This document shows positions 45,587 to 54,017 of a stretch of DNA of 58,951 nucleotides, in pieces. The stretch is from Calditrichota bacterium (GTDB lineage Bacteria; Zhuqueibacterota; JdFR-76; BMS3Abin05). The notes under the pieces are model-generated. The model searched no databases. It was not told the origin of the DNA and saw only the letters and a program-made list of their open reading frames with translations. Position 1 is the first letter of the stretch, and the number at the start of each line of letters is the position of its first letter. A program made the translations under genes and the position numbers. The stretch covers positions 1 to 58,951 of the forward strand of contig JAADHR010000137.1 in assembly GCA_013151735.1 (NCBI GenBank). Reading direction: 5' to 3'.

Positions 45587-45793
45587 ATGGATTCTGTTTT
45601 CAAGAAAATTGAAGTAGTGGGAACGTCAAAGAACAGCATTGATGAAGCCATTCAAAATGCGATCGCTAAGGCCTCGGAAAGTGTGAAGGAAATCAGCTGG
45701 TTTGAGGCAACTGAAATTCGCGGTCATGTTTCCGACGGAAGAGTCGATCAATTTCAGGTTACCGTAAAGGTCGGATTTAAGGTGATGGATTAA
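45587..45793 (+). CDS. Dodecin (flavin-binding)
   Basis: 68 residues from ATG 45587, with AAAGGAG upstream. The fold pattern is conserved: KKIEVVGTS, a helix with AIAKASESVKE, then SWFEATEIRG with the flavin-stacking Trp and QFQVTVKVGFKV with the conserved Gln. Dodecins store or buffer riboflavin and FMN as dodecamers. This links functionally with the riboflavin operon at 2.7-6.6 kb but is far from it. Confidence 0.93.
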   Translation: MDSVFKKIEVVGTSKNSIDEAIQNAIAKASESVKEISWFEATEIRGHVSDGRVDQFQVTVKVGFKVMD

Positions 45794-45821
45794 CCCTTAT
45801 TCTTCAAAAATGATTTGGAAG

Positions 45822-45847
45822 ACCTCCCGTTGTTTTGGGAGGTTTTT
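45822..45847 (+). terminator. Intrinsic terminator after dodecin
   Basis: ACCTCCC (45822-45828) pairs with GGGAGGT (45837-45843) around an 8-base loop, followed by TTTT and ATTT. It is 29 bases after the dodecin stop and closes the run of small genes. Confidence 0.9.
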
Positions 45848-45942
45848 ATTTGGAATCTGTTCCGATGTGGTGGAGAGAAATGTGCCCGCCTTCTGGAAAA
45901 CGTCTGCCTGTTGTTTTTGAAAAAAATTCCTCCAAATTAAAC

Positions 45943-45972
45943 TTGTGAATATTTAAAAAAATGTAGTATATT
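45943..45972 (+). promoter_or_regulatory. Possible promoter of the methionine gene
   Basis: TTGTGA (45943-45948) and TATATT (45967-45972), 18 bases apart, 190 bases before the methyltransferase/MTHFR gene. If used, the transcript leader would contain the family C repeat. The -35 is poor. Confidence 0.3.
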
Positions 45973-46015
45973 TTAATTTCATTAAATCAGGAATTTCGTT
46001 TTTTTAAGGGGCGAG

Positions 46016-46110
46016 CTGTAGCCGCAAGCTTTCTGTTTGCGGAGACTGTAGCCGCAGGCTTTACGCCTGCGGAAGAGGAACAGGGATTTTTTGGGGAATC
46101 GTTGCACCCA
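46016..46110. repeat. Family C hairpin repeats, upstream copy
   Basis: Two units of CTGTAGCCGCARGCTTT..TGCGGA lie at 46016-46043 and 46046-46073; the second folds perfectly (CCGCAGGC-TTTAC-GCCTGCGG). A decayed third unit of the other type (GCACCCATAAAGGGCG) is near 46104. The same two unit types recur at 48029-48211 on the other side of the methionine gene. Confidence 0.85.
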
Positions 46111-46162
46111 TAAAGGGCGGGTAAAGGCGTTTTAAATCAGATTCAAAGGTGACAGCTAAAAG

Positions 46163-48022
46163 ATGATGACTCGCAAAGACAGACTGGAAAAATTTTGGGA
46201 AACGCTGAAAAAGCGGGCACTTGTGGCCGACGGTGCCATGGGAACGGCCCTCTATGCACGGGGTATTCCCTTTTCACATTCTTTTGAAGAACTCAACCTG
46301 TCGAATCCCGCGCTGGTTCAGGAAATTCACAGGGGATATCTTGAGGCCGGGGCCGAGCTGCACGAGACGAATACCTTTGGTGCCAACCGGATTCGTCTGG
46401 CGCCCCACGGTTTTGATTCACGCGTTTCGGAAATCAACCGTGTCGGCGCGGCCATCGCCAGGGAAGTGGTTGGTGATGAGAAATGGCTTCTTGGATCGGT
46501 GGGTCCGCTTGGAAAAACACTGAAGCCTGTTGGAAAAATTGCCCCGGAAGAAGCCAGAAAAATCTTTCACGAGCAAGTGGAGGCACTGGTCGAAGGCGGG
46601 GTGGACGTGATAATTCTCGAGACGTTTACGGATCTCCGGGAAATCACGGAGGCGCTGCGGGCGGCAAAAGACGTGGGCGAGGTTCCGGTCATTGCCCAAA
46701 TGACATTTACCGAAGAAGGAAAATCGCTTATGGGGGATAAGCCGGCTGAGGTTGTTAGAAAGCTCCGCGAACTGGGGGCGGACATTGTGGGAGCCAACTG
46801 CTCTGTGGGGCCTCAGGGGATCTACGAAGTAATGGAGATTATGACACAGGTGGATGAGGGCTATCTCTCGGCCATGCCCAATGCAGGAATGCCCAAAATG
46901 ATTGAGGGGAGGTACATGTATTTGTCCTCTCCCGAATACATGGCGCAATACGCCAAGCGAATGGTTGAAATCGGCGTAAATATTGTGGGGGGGTGCTGCG
47001 GAACCACTCCGGAGCACATTCGTTTGATCCGCCAGGCCGTTTGGGGAATGAAACCGGGGAAACGGACTCAAAAACGTTCCAAATATTTTCAAATGATTGA
47101 AACGGTTGAGGCACCGGAAACGGTAAGCGAGGAAGCGCCGGTTCAGGAATCCAATTTTGCCTCTCGTCTTGGAAAGGAATTTCTGGTCAGTGTGGAAATT
47201 GATCCGCCCAGAGGAGTGGACCCCACAAAGTTCATTCAGGGGGCGCTTTATCTGAAATCCCGGAAAGTGGATGCCATAAATGTGGCCGACAGCCCCCTGG
47301 CTCGGGCAAGAATGAGCCCGCTCGTGTTATCGCACCTTATCACGGAAGAAACGGGCGTTGAAACGATTCTACATCTTTCCTGCCGCGATCGTAATATCCT
47401 GGGTCTTCAGGCCGAACTCATGGGCGCACACGCCCTCGGAATCAAGAACATTCTGGCTGTAACCGGCGATCCGCCCAAACTGGGTGACCACCCCACAGCC
47501 ACCGGCGTATTCGACATCGATTCGGTGGGTCTGGTAACGCTGATCCGGAATCTGAACAAAGGTGTGGACTTGATGGGGCGTCCGCTGAAACCCAAAACCC
47601 ATTTTACAGTGGGTGTTGGCGTAAATCCGACTGCTATCGACCTGGATTACGAATTGGAAAAATTCAGACGAAAAGCGGAGGCCGGGGCGCAATTCGCATT
47701 CACCCAGCCTCTGTTTGATCTGAATATTTTGGAAGATTTTATTCGTCGGACTGAAAAACTGGGTATTCCCATTTTTGTGGGAATTCTTCCACTGCGGAAT
47801 TTTAAACATGCCGAATTCATGCACAACGAGATTCCTGAGATGTTTGTGCCGGAAATCATTCGTAAGCGGATGTTCGATGCCGGTGAAGACGGCCCCAGTG
47901 TGGGTGTTGAAATTGCCAGGGAATTTCTCATTCAGGCAAAGGATCTGGTGGCCGGCGTTTACCTGATGCCGCCGTTCAATAAATTTGAGATGGCCGGAGA
48001 GGTTCTGGAGGTTTTGGATTAG
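46163..48022 (+). CDS. Homocysteine S-methyltransferase / methylenetetrahydrofolate reductase fusion
   Basis: 619 residues, the YitJ-type architecture. Residues about 10-305 are a Zn-dependent homocysteine methyltransferase with ADGAMGTALY at the start, a zinc Cys in GANCSVGP and the pair in GGCCGTTP. Residues about 330-619 are a MetF-like 5,10-methylenetetrahydrofolate reductase with SVEIDPPRG, VTGDPPKLGDH and the flavin-barrel FAFTQPLFD. It couples one-carbon supply to methionine formation. ATG at 46166 is an equally possible start. Family C repeats flank it on both sides. Confidence 0.95.
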   Translation: MMTRKDRLEKFWETLKKRALVADGAMGTALYARGIPFSHSFEELNLSNPALVQEIHRGYLEAGAELHETNTFGANRIRLAPHGFDSRVSEINRVGAAIAREVVGDEKWLLGSVGPLGKTLKPVGKIAPEEARKIFHEQVEALVEGGVDVIILETFTDLREITEALRAAKDVGEVPVIAQMTFTEEGKSLMGDKPAEVVRKLRELGADIVGANCSVGPQGIYEVMEIMTQVDEGYLSAMPNAGMPKMIEGRYMYLSSPEYMAQYAKRMVEIGVNIVGGCCGTTPEHIRLIRQAVWGMKPGKRTQKRSKYFQMIETVEAPETVSEEAPVQESNFASRLGKEFLVSVEIDPPRGVDPTKFIQGALYLKSRKVDAINVADSPLARARMSPLVLSHLITEETGVETILHLSCRDRNILGLQAELMGAHALGIKNILAVTGDPPKLGDHPTATGVFDIDSVGLVTLIRNLNKGVDLMGRPLKPKTHFTVGVGVNPTAIDLDYELEKFRRKAEAGAQFAFTQPLFDLNILEDFIRRTEKLGIPIFVGILPLRNFKHAEFMHNEIPEMFVPEIIRKRMFDAGEDGPSVGVEIAREFLIQAKDLVAGVYLMPPFNKFEMAGEVLEVLD

Positions 48023-48028
48023 CGTAGT

Positions 48029-48211
48029 CGCACCCATAAAGGGTGCGCTTACGCTGTAGTCGCAGGCTTTATGCCTGCGGATTACAGACAGATGGTTTTG
48101 GGGGATCCGACGCACCCGTAAAGAGTGCGGTTATGCTGTAGCCGCAGGCTTTACGCCTGCGGATTGGAAACAGGTGATTTTGAGGAATGAGTCGCACCCG
48201 TAAAGGGTGCG
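48029..48211. repeat. Family C hairpin repeats, 82-bp tandem period
   Basis: Hairpin units of type 1 (CGCACCCRTAAAGRGTGCG) start at 48029, 48111 and 48193; units of type 2 (GTAGYCGCAGGCTTTAYGCCTGCGGA) start at 48056 and 48138. Each repeats at exactly 82 bases, giving about 2.2 tandem copies. The array begins seven bases after the methyltransferase/MTHFR stop and ends 20 bases before the mutS start. It could terminate, stabilise or separate the two transcripts. Confidence 0.93.
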
Positions 48212-48230
48212 GTTACACAAATGGGATGTT

Positions 48231-50861
48231 ATGGCAGAAAATACACCCTTAATGGAACAATACTGGTCGGTCAAAAACCAGCATAAAAACGAAATTCTTT
48301 TTTTCAGAATGGGGGATTTCTACGAGCTTTTCTACGACGATGCCCGAACGGCCTCAAAGGTGCTCGGACTCACTCTGACCTCGCGGGGCCATGGCGCGGC
48401 GGGTGATGTTCCGCTGGCGGGATTTCCGCATCACGCCCTGGAGGGGTATCTGGCCAAAATGATCCGGGCAGGTTACAAGGTGGCCATCTGCGAACAGGTG
48501 GAAGATCCAAAAAAAGCCAAAAAACTGGTCAAGCGCGAGGTCACCGAAATCGTAACACCGGGCACCATTCTTACCGACAATCTCTTGGACAGCAAACAGA
48601 ACAATTATTTGATTGGCATCTATTTCAGAAAAAACACCTGCGGCTTTTCCAAGGTTGATCTTTCTACGGGTGAGTTTGTTGTCGCGGAATTTCCGCTTGC
48701 GGCAATGGAGGAACAGGTGCTCAATGCCCGGCCGTCGGAGGTTGTTCTTTCCGAGGAACACGCAGACTATTTTAAAAAACACGTGCGAAATATTCCGGGG
48801 TTTACCCTTACCCTTTTGGAGGATTGGCTTTTTTCCAGGCAATATGCTTACGAAATCCTTACCGATCATTTTAAGACCAATTCACTAAAAGGCTTCGGAA
48901 TCGATTCCATGTCGGAGGGGGTCAGCGCGGCCGGTGCGGTTTTGCACTATCTGAAAGAAAACCAAAAAAATGAGCTGAATCATATTCGTAAAATCCGGCT
49001 GTATAATCCGGGGGAGTTTATGATTCTGGATCCGGCCACGCTTCGGAATCTGGAGATTCTGGAAACCCTCTCGGACGGAGGGCGCGAGGGAAGTCTCTTC
49101 TCCGTCATTGACCGCACCCTCACCCCCATGGGAGGGCGGCTGCTGCGCCAGTGGGTGCAGAGTCCGCTCCGGGACGTCCGGAAAATCCGGGAGCGTCTGG
49201 ACGGTGTGGAAGAGTTGGTGAATCACTCCAAAGTGCGGCAAAAACTGGAAACCGTGTTGAAAGATATTAATGATTTGGAACGTCTGGTTTCCCGGGCAAG
49301 TACCCGCCGTGCGAATGCAAAAGATCTGGTGGCCATTCGTTTCTCATTGGAAATCCTGCCGGAGATTCAGGACATCCTTTCGGATGTGGAGGCACTGACC
49401 CTCGATCATATTCGGAGCAATTTGAATCCGCTTCCCGAGCTTACCCGGGAGCTGGCGCGGGCTCTGGCCGACAACCCGCCCCTGACCATCACCGACGGAG
49501 GCATTATTCGCAGCGGCTACAACGCAGAATTAGACGAGCTGCGTGAGATTTCTTCTTCCGGAAAAAAATGGATTGCCAATCTGAGAAATCTGGAACGCGA
49601 GCGCACAGGGATTTCTTCTCTAAAAATAGGTTACAACAAGGTGTTCGGCTACTATATTGAAGTGACCAAACCCCACCTGTCCAAGGTTCCTGCCGAATAC
49701 ATTCGTAAGCAAACGCTGGTTAACGCGGAACGTTTTATTACACCGGAGTTGAAAGAGTACGAGGAAAAGATTGTTGGTGCCGAAGAGAAAATGGCTTCGC
49801 TGGAATATGAGCTGTTCGACGAGCTGCGGGTAAAGGTGGCCCAGCAGGCCGAAATCATTCAGCAAAATGCCCGGCTCATTGCCGAGTTGGATACGCTCTT
49901 GTCGCTGGCGATTGTGGCGGAGGTACAAAAGTATAAAAAGCCCATTGTAAATGAATCCGACCAAATTATTATTCGGAACGGGCGGCATCCGGTGGTGGAA
50001 ACGCTTCTGCCCATCGGAGAAACCTTTATTCCCAACGATACGGAAATCAGCAATCAGAAACAGCAAATTCTGGTGATTACGGGACCGAACATGGCCGGAA
50101 AATCCACGTATATTCGGCAGGTCGGACTCATTGTTTTGTTGGCACAAATGGGCAGTTTTGTTCCGGCCGATTCGGCTGAAATTGGTGTGGTCGATCGCAT
50201 TTTCACGAGGGTGGGAGCCTCTGACAACCTGGCCGGAGGAGAAAGCACCTTTCTCGTAGAAATGAACGAGATGGCCAATATTCTTAACAACGCAACATCC
50301 AGAAGTCTGCTTTTATTGGATGAAATTGGACGGGGAACCAGCACATTTGACGGGTTGTCCATTGCCTGGAGCATCGTGGAATTTCTGCACAATACGCCGG
50401 AGGTGGCGGCAAAAACGCTTTTTGCGACCCATTATCATGAATTAACGGAACTTGAATTGATTTTACCCCGTGTAAAAAACTACAATGTTTCGGTGAAAGA
50501 ATGGGGAGATAAAATTATCTTCTTAAGAAAAATTGTTCCCGGGGGAAGCGACCAGAGCTACGGCATTCAGGTTGCCCGGCTGGCGGGGCTTCCCAAAGAG
50601 GTGATTTCCCGGGCAAAAGAAGTGTTGGCAAATCTGGAAGCCGATGTTCTTACACCCAACCGTGAACCCAAAATTGCCCGCCACCGGCGCGCCTCTGCAC
50701 GGGAAAGGGCCCTTCAAATGGATTTGTTTGAAACAGAGAATCGTGAAATCAAACAGGCGCTTGAATCCATTGATGTGAATCGGCTGACCCCTCTGGAAGC
50801 CCTTCTGAAACTAAATGAGCTGAAGTCACTCATCAACGGGCAAAACAAGAGGAATAGTTGA
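48231..50861 (+). CDS. mutS: DNA mismatch repair protein MutS
   Basis: 876 residues. The start at 48231 (MAENTPLMEQYW) is chosen by homology; the frame reaches upstream to 48207 inside a repeat unit. The mismatch-binding N-terminus has FRMGDFYELFYDDA with the Phe-x-Glu motif. The ATPase has Walker A GPNMAGKST near 630, Walker B LLLDEIGRGTSTFDG and the ATHYHEL His-switch region. Length is normal. The ribosome binding site is weak. Confidence 0.96.
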   Translation: MAENTPLMEQYWSVKNQHKNEILFFRMGDFYELFYDDARTASKVLGLTLTSRGHGAAGDVPLAGFPHHALEGYLAKMIRAGYKVAICEQVEDPKKAKKLVKREVTEIVTPGTILTDNLLDSKQNNYLIGIYFRKNTCGFSKVDLSTGEFVVAEFPLAAMEEQVLNARPSEVVLSEEHADYFKKHVRNIPGFTLTLLEDWLFSRQYAYEILTDHFKTNSLKGFGIDSMSEGVSAAGAVLHYLKENQKNELNHIRKIRLYNPGEFMILDPATLRNLEILETLSDGGREGSLFSVIDRTLTPMGGRLLRQWVQSPLRDVRKIRERLDGVEELVNHSKVRQKLETVLKDINDLERLVSRASTRRANAKDLVAIRFSLEILPEIQDILSDVEALTLDHIRSNLNPLPELTRELARALADNPPLTITDGGIIRSGYNAELDELREISSSGKKWIANLRNLERERTGISSLKIGYNKVFGYYIEVTKPHLSKVPAEYIRKQTLVNAERFITPELKEYEEKIVGAEEKMASLEYELFDELRVKVAQQAEIIQQNARLIAELDTLLSLAIVAEVQKYKKPIVNESDQIIIRNGRHPVVETLLPIGETFIPNDTEISNQKQQILVITGPNMAGKSTYIRQVGLIVLLAQMGSFVPADSAEIGVVDRIFTRVGASDNLAGGESTFLVEMNEMANILNNATSRSLLLLDEIGRGTSTFDGLSIAWSIVEFLHNTPEVAAKTLFATHYHELTELELILPRVKNYNVSVKEWGDKIIFLRKIVPGGSDQSYGIQVARLAGLPKEVISRAKEVLANLEADVLTPNREPKIARHRRASARERALQMDLFETENREIKQALESIDVNRLTPLEALLKLNELKSLINGQNKRNS

Positions 50862-50869
50862 GTTTTCTA

Positions 50870-50898
50870 TTGACAATTCAACGGAATTGTCATAAATT
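50870..50898 (+). promoter_or_regulatory. Promoter with overlapping palindromic operator
   Basis: TTGACA (50870-50875), 17 bases, TAAATT (50893-50898): a strong sigma-70-like pair 42 bases before the PorV/Q-like gene. A perfect inverted repeat, TGACAATTC-AACG-GAATTGTCA (50871-50892), covers the -35 box and spacer. There is no U-tract, so it is more likely an operator than a terminator of mutS. Confidence 0.65.
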
Positions 50899-50939
50899 TA
50901 TATAACTATTAAAAAATATTGAAAATAATAGGTGTTTGA

Positions 50940-51968
50940 ATGAAACGTAAATGGGTCATTCTGTTGGGTGTGTTTTTCATTTTGGGGGGATTGAAGGCTC
51001 TGGAAGCGGGAGAGATTACGGTTGCAAAGTATGCCGGTGATTTTATGTCCAATGGGGTGGGCGCGCGGGCCCTCGGCATGGGGGGAAGCTATGTGGCCGT
51101 AGCCCAGGGAGAAATTGCCGCCTATTGGAACCCGGCCGGTTTGGCCCGAATGAACTACCCGCAGATCAGTTTGATGCATGTGGAGCGTTTCAGCGGAATT
51201 GTGAAGTACGATTTTCTGGGCATCTCCAGACCCTTTGGGGAAAAAGCCACTCTGGCATTTAGCCTGGCACGCACCGGTGTGGACGACATTCCCATTACGG
51301 CACTCCGAAATCCCAATCTGCCAGTGGGCGCTGCCTACGAGGATGCACAAGGAAACCTGGTACGAAATTGGGTGTTTGTGGAGAAATGGACGAAATATGT
51401 CGATTACGTGGCCTATGTTTCCTATGCCCGGATCTGGAAAGACCGGTGGTTTCTGGGGGGGAACATCAAAATGGTTTACAAAGGCGCAGCCGATCACTCG
51501 GCCTGGGGCCTGGGGTTTGATGTGAGTCTATTGAACAACCCCTGGAAGAACCTCTGGCTTGGGGCAAATCTTCAGGATGCAACAACCACCTTTCTGGCCT
51601 GGGATACGGGACGCACGGAATTGATTGTGCCGACACTCAAATGGGGAGCGGCTTATCCGTTTCATTTTTATAAATTTAATATCACACCGGCATTCGATAT
51701 AAATACGCAGTTCGAGGGGATTCGATACGGGGCCCAGGCAAATGTGGGAGCCGTCAGTTTTGATTTTCATGAAGGCGCGGAGGTATCCTACAAAAATCTA
51801 TTGGCCTTTCGCATTGGCAGCGACCGCGGTCATCTGGCTCTGGGTGCCGGATTCCATCTCCCGCGTCTCAATATCGACTATGCCTTTTTGTCGCACAACG
51901 CTTTGGGAGAAACGCACCAAATTTCATTGTCTCTTACCCTTGAAGATGCTAAATTCAAACGGAAATAA
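50940..51968 (+). CDS. PorV/PorQ-family outer-membrane beta-barrel protein
   Basis: 342 residues. A signal peptide (1-23, ending EAG) precedes the conserved GVGARALGMGGSYVAV and AAYWNPAGLA, the N-terminal signature of PorV/PorQ and FadL-like proteins. The remainder alternates as beta strands. PorV helps release type IX secretion substrates at the outer membrane, so this protein may serve the two sorting-domain proteins in the window, although PorV and PorQ or other paralogues cannot be told apart here. It follows a promoter with a palindrome. Confidence 0.85.
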   Translation: MKRKWVILLGVFFILGGLKALEAGEITVAKYAGDFMSNGVGARALGMGGSYVAVAQGEIAAYWNPAGLARMNYPQISLMHVERFSGIVKYDFLGISRPFGEKATLAFSLARTGVDDIPITALRNPNLPVGAAYEDAQGNLVRNWVFVEKWTKYVDYVAYVSYARIWKDRWFLGGNIKMVYKGAADHSAWGLGFDVSLLNNPWKNLWLGANLQDATTTFLAWDTGRTELIVPTLKWGAAYPFHFYKFNITPAFDINTQFEGIRYGAQANVGAVSFDFHEGAEVSYKNLLAFRIGSDRGHLALGAGFHLPRLNIDYAFLSHNALGETHQISLSLTLEDAKFKRK

Positions 51969-51983
51969 AGGAACGGTTTTTTA

Positions 51984-52862
51984 ATGATTATCAGTATGAC
52001 GGGTTTTGGCAGGGGGGATTGTAAAAATAACGAATTGGAAGTATCGGTTGAGGTTCGTTCGGTTAATAACCGGTTCTGGGATGTGACGCTTCGGACTCCC
52101 AAATCCCTTTCAGCGCACGAACAGGCTATCAAAGACGTCACCCGGAAGTACATTTCCAGGGGGCGCATCAGTATTTACGTCTCGGTGAAATCCGTAAATC
52201 CGGAGAATCTTGGTATTCAGTTGGACCATGATCTGGTTCGTGCGTATAAAAAACTTCTGGAAGACTTAAAAGAAACAGCCCAAATTGAAGAACCGGTCAG
52301 GATTGAGCACCTGACCCAGTTTTCGGATATCTTTACAGTTGAAAATGTGGAGGAGGAATCTGCAGAGACCTGGGTGTGTACCCAAAAAGCCCTGGAAAAA
52401 GCCCTGGAAAGCCTGAATGAAATGCGCAGGAAAGAAGGGGAAACCCTGGGAAAAGACATAAAAAATCGGATTTCCAAATTAAATCAATATATAGAAGAAA
52501 TAGAGATTATCTCCAAACAACACATTCCCGAAGAGTACGCGGCCATGAAGGACCGGCTCAGAGAGATTCTGGAATCACCTGAAATTGACACCAGTCGTCT
52601 GGAAACGGAAATCGCCATTTTATCGGACAAATTGGATGTAACCGAAGAATGCGTGCGGTTTAAAAGCCACACGGGCATGTTTTTGGATTTAATGAATTCG
52701 AATGAACTTGTTGGTCGAAAGCTCAATTTTTTACTGCAGGAAATGAACCGTGAAGTAAACACGATCGGGGCAAAGTCCAATTGTGCGGAAATTTCACACC
52801 GTGCCGTATTTATGAAGGAAGAAATCGAGAAAATCAGGGAGCAAGTTCAAAACATTGAATAG
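51984..52862 (+). CDS. yicC: YicC/YloC-family endoribonuclease
   Basis: 292 residues. The start MIISMTGFGRG and the near-end EMNREVNTIGAKSN, SHRAVFMKEEIEKIREQVQNIE are the family signatures. Members are cytosolic endoribonucleases linked to RNA turnover. It begins a classic run yicC-remA-gmk-rpoZ-coaBC; it follows the PorV/Q gene by 15 bases and may share its transcript. Confidence 0.95.
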   Translation: MIISMTGFGRGDCKNNELEVSVEVRSVNNRFWDVTLRTPKSLSAHEQAIKDVTRKYISRGRISIYVSVKSVNPENLGIQLDHDLVRAYKKLLEDLKETAQIEEPVRIEHLTQFSDIFTVENVEEESAETWVCTQKALEKALESLNEMRRKEGETLGKDIKNRISKLNQYIEEIEIISKQHIPEEYAAMKDRLREILESPEIDTSRLETEIAILSDKLDVTEECVRFKSHTGMFLDLMNSNELVGRKLNFLLQEMNREVNTIGAKSNCAEISHRAVFMKEEIEKIREQVQNIE

Positions 52863-52877
52863 AAGAGGAGTGGTGAT

Positions 52878-53135
52878 TTGGACTATCAGATGATTAGTGT
52901 AGGATACAAGAATATAGTTGCCAGAAACAGGATTATTGCCATTGTTTCTCCAAATTCCAGGCCGGTCAAGAATTTGATTCTTCAAGCACGGGAAAAAGGC
53001 AAGCTGGTTGATGCCACACTGGGAAAGCGCACAAAATCCGTTATTATCACCGATAGCGACCATGTAATCCTTTCGACCAATTCCACGGACACATTGTCCC
53101 AGCGCATCAAGGACATGAACCATAAGAATTCATGA
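52878..53135 (+). CDS. remA: RemA-like (DUF370) regulator
   Basis: 85 residues from TTG 52878, with GAGGAG seven bases upstream; ATG 52890 is an alternative. The signature is complete: ISVGYKNIVARNRIIAIVSP, LIDATLGKRTK-like segment, and VIITDSDHVILS. RemA forms DNA-binding rings that control matrix genes in Bacillus. It overlaps gmk by four bases. Confidence 0.94.
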   Translation: MDYQMISVGYKNIVARNRIIAIVSPNSRPVKNLILQAREKGKLVDATLGKRTKSVIITDSDHVILSTNSTDTLSQRIKDMNHKNS

Positions 53136-53731
53136 GGGACTTTGTGGGGAAAGGATTACTCTGTGTTCTGTCATCACCTTCGGGTGGTGGAAAAACCTCG
53201 GTTATTCGGGAAATTCTGAGAAGGAAGCCTGATTACACCTATTCGATTTCGGCCACAACCCGACCCCGGCGCGGGCACGAGAAGGACGGAATAGATTATT
53301 ATTTCTTAAGCAAAAAGGACTTTGAAGAAGGGATAAAACGAGGGGATTTTATTGAGTGGGCCGAAGTGCACGGGCACCTGTACGGAACTCCCCGGGAATC
53401 CATAGAAGTAAAATTGAAACAGGGGAAGGTTGTTTTGCTGGATATTGACGTGGAGGGGGGAATGGCAATCAAAAGGCTCTACACCGATCGGGCCTTGTTG
53501 ATTTTCCTGAAACCCCCGTCCGTTGAAACACTTGTCGAGCGTTTGAAAAAGCGGTCGACTGAAACAGAGGCACAGATCAAAAAACGCCTGGAACGGATTC
53601 CAAAGGAAATGGCATTTGCCGATTTTTACGACGTGGTCATTATTAACGACGATTTTGATCAAACCGTTAACCAAGTGATAGAAGCAATTGAAACCTATCG
53701 AAAGCAAGTGGAGGTAAAAAAGAATGGTTGA
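53132..53731 (+). CDS. gmk: Guanylate kinase
   Basis: 199 residues. Phosphorylates GMP to GDP. P-loop SSPSGGGKTS, then SISATTRPRRGHEKDGIDYYF for GMP binding, DIDVEGG for Walker B, and the lid with KRSTET. The start ATG overlaps the remA stop by four bases (ATGA), giving translational coupling. Confidence 0.97.
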   Translation: MRDFVGKGLLCVLSSPSGGGKTSVIREILRRKPDYTYSISATTRPRRGHEKDGIDYYFLSKKDFEEGIKRGDFIEWAEVHGHLYGTPRESIEVKLKQGKVVLLDIDVEGGMAIKRLYTDRALLIFLKPPSVETLVERLKKRSTETEAQIKKRLERIPKEMAFADFYDVVIINDDFDQTVNQVIEAIETYRKQVEVKKNG

Positions 53732-54017
53732 AACACTGCCATTGGGCGAAATCAAGAAAAGAACAAATAATATTTATGAACTGGTGGTGGCCCTTGCCAA
53801 ACGTGCGCGACAAATCAATGAAGAACGCCGGGCTCGTTTGCACATGGAAATTAATACAAACGATGAATTTGAGGACTTGGAAGACGCCCTCAATCTTCGT
53901 CCTTTGGAAGGCCATGTTTTTGAACGAAAAATCAAGCCCACGCGTCAGGCGATTGAAGAGTTTTTTCAGGGTAAACTGGAAATCAAGTATCCCGAAAACA
54001 ACGTGAATTCCGAATGA
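53724..54017 (+). CDS. rpoZ: RNA polymerase omega subunit
   Basis: 97 residues. Contains NIYELVVALAKRARQINEE, the conserved helix that binds the beta-prime subunit. It helps polymerase assembly and, in some bacteria, ppGpp sensing, which fits the rel gene downstream. It overlaps gmk by eight bases and coaBC by four. Confidence 0.93.
   Translation: MVETLPLGEIKKRTNNIYELVVALAKRARQINEERRARLHMEINTNDEFEDLEDALNLRPLEGHVFERKIKPTRQAIEEFFQGKLEIKYPENNVNSE

Noticed and set aside
46016-48211. CRISPR array from regularly repeated hairpins
   Set aside because: Repeat units are two alternating palindromes with similar spacers at an 82-bp period, no cas genes and spacers are not unique; these are REP-like hairpins.
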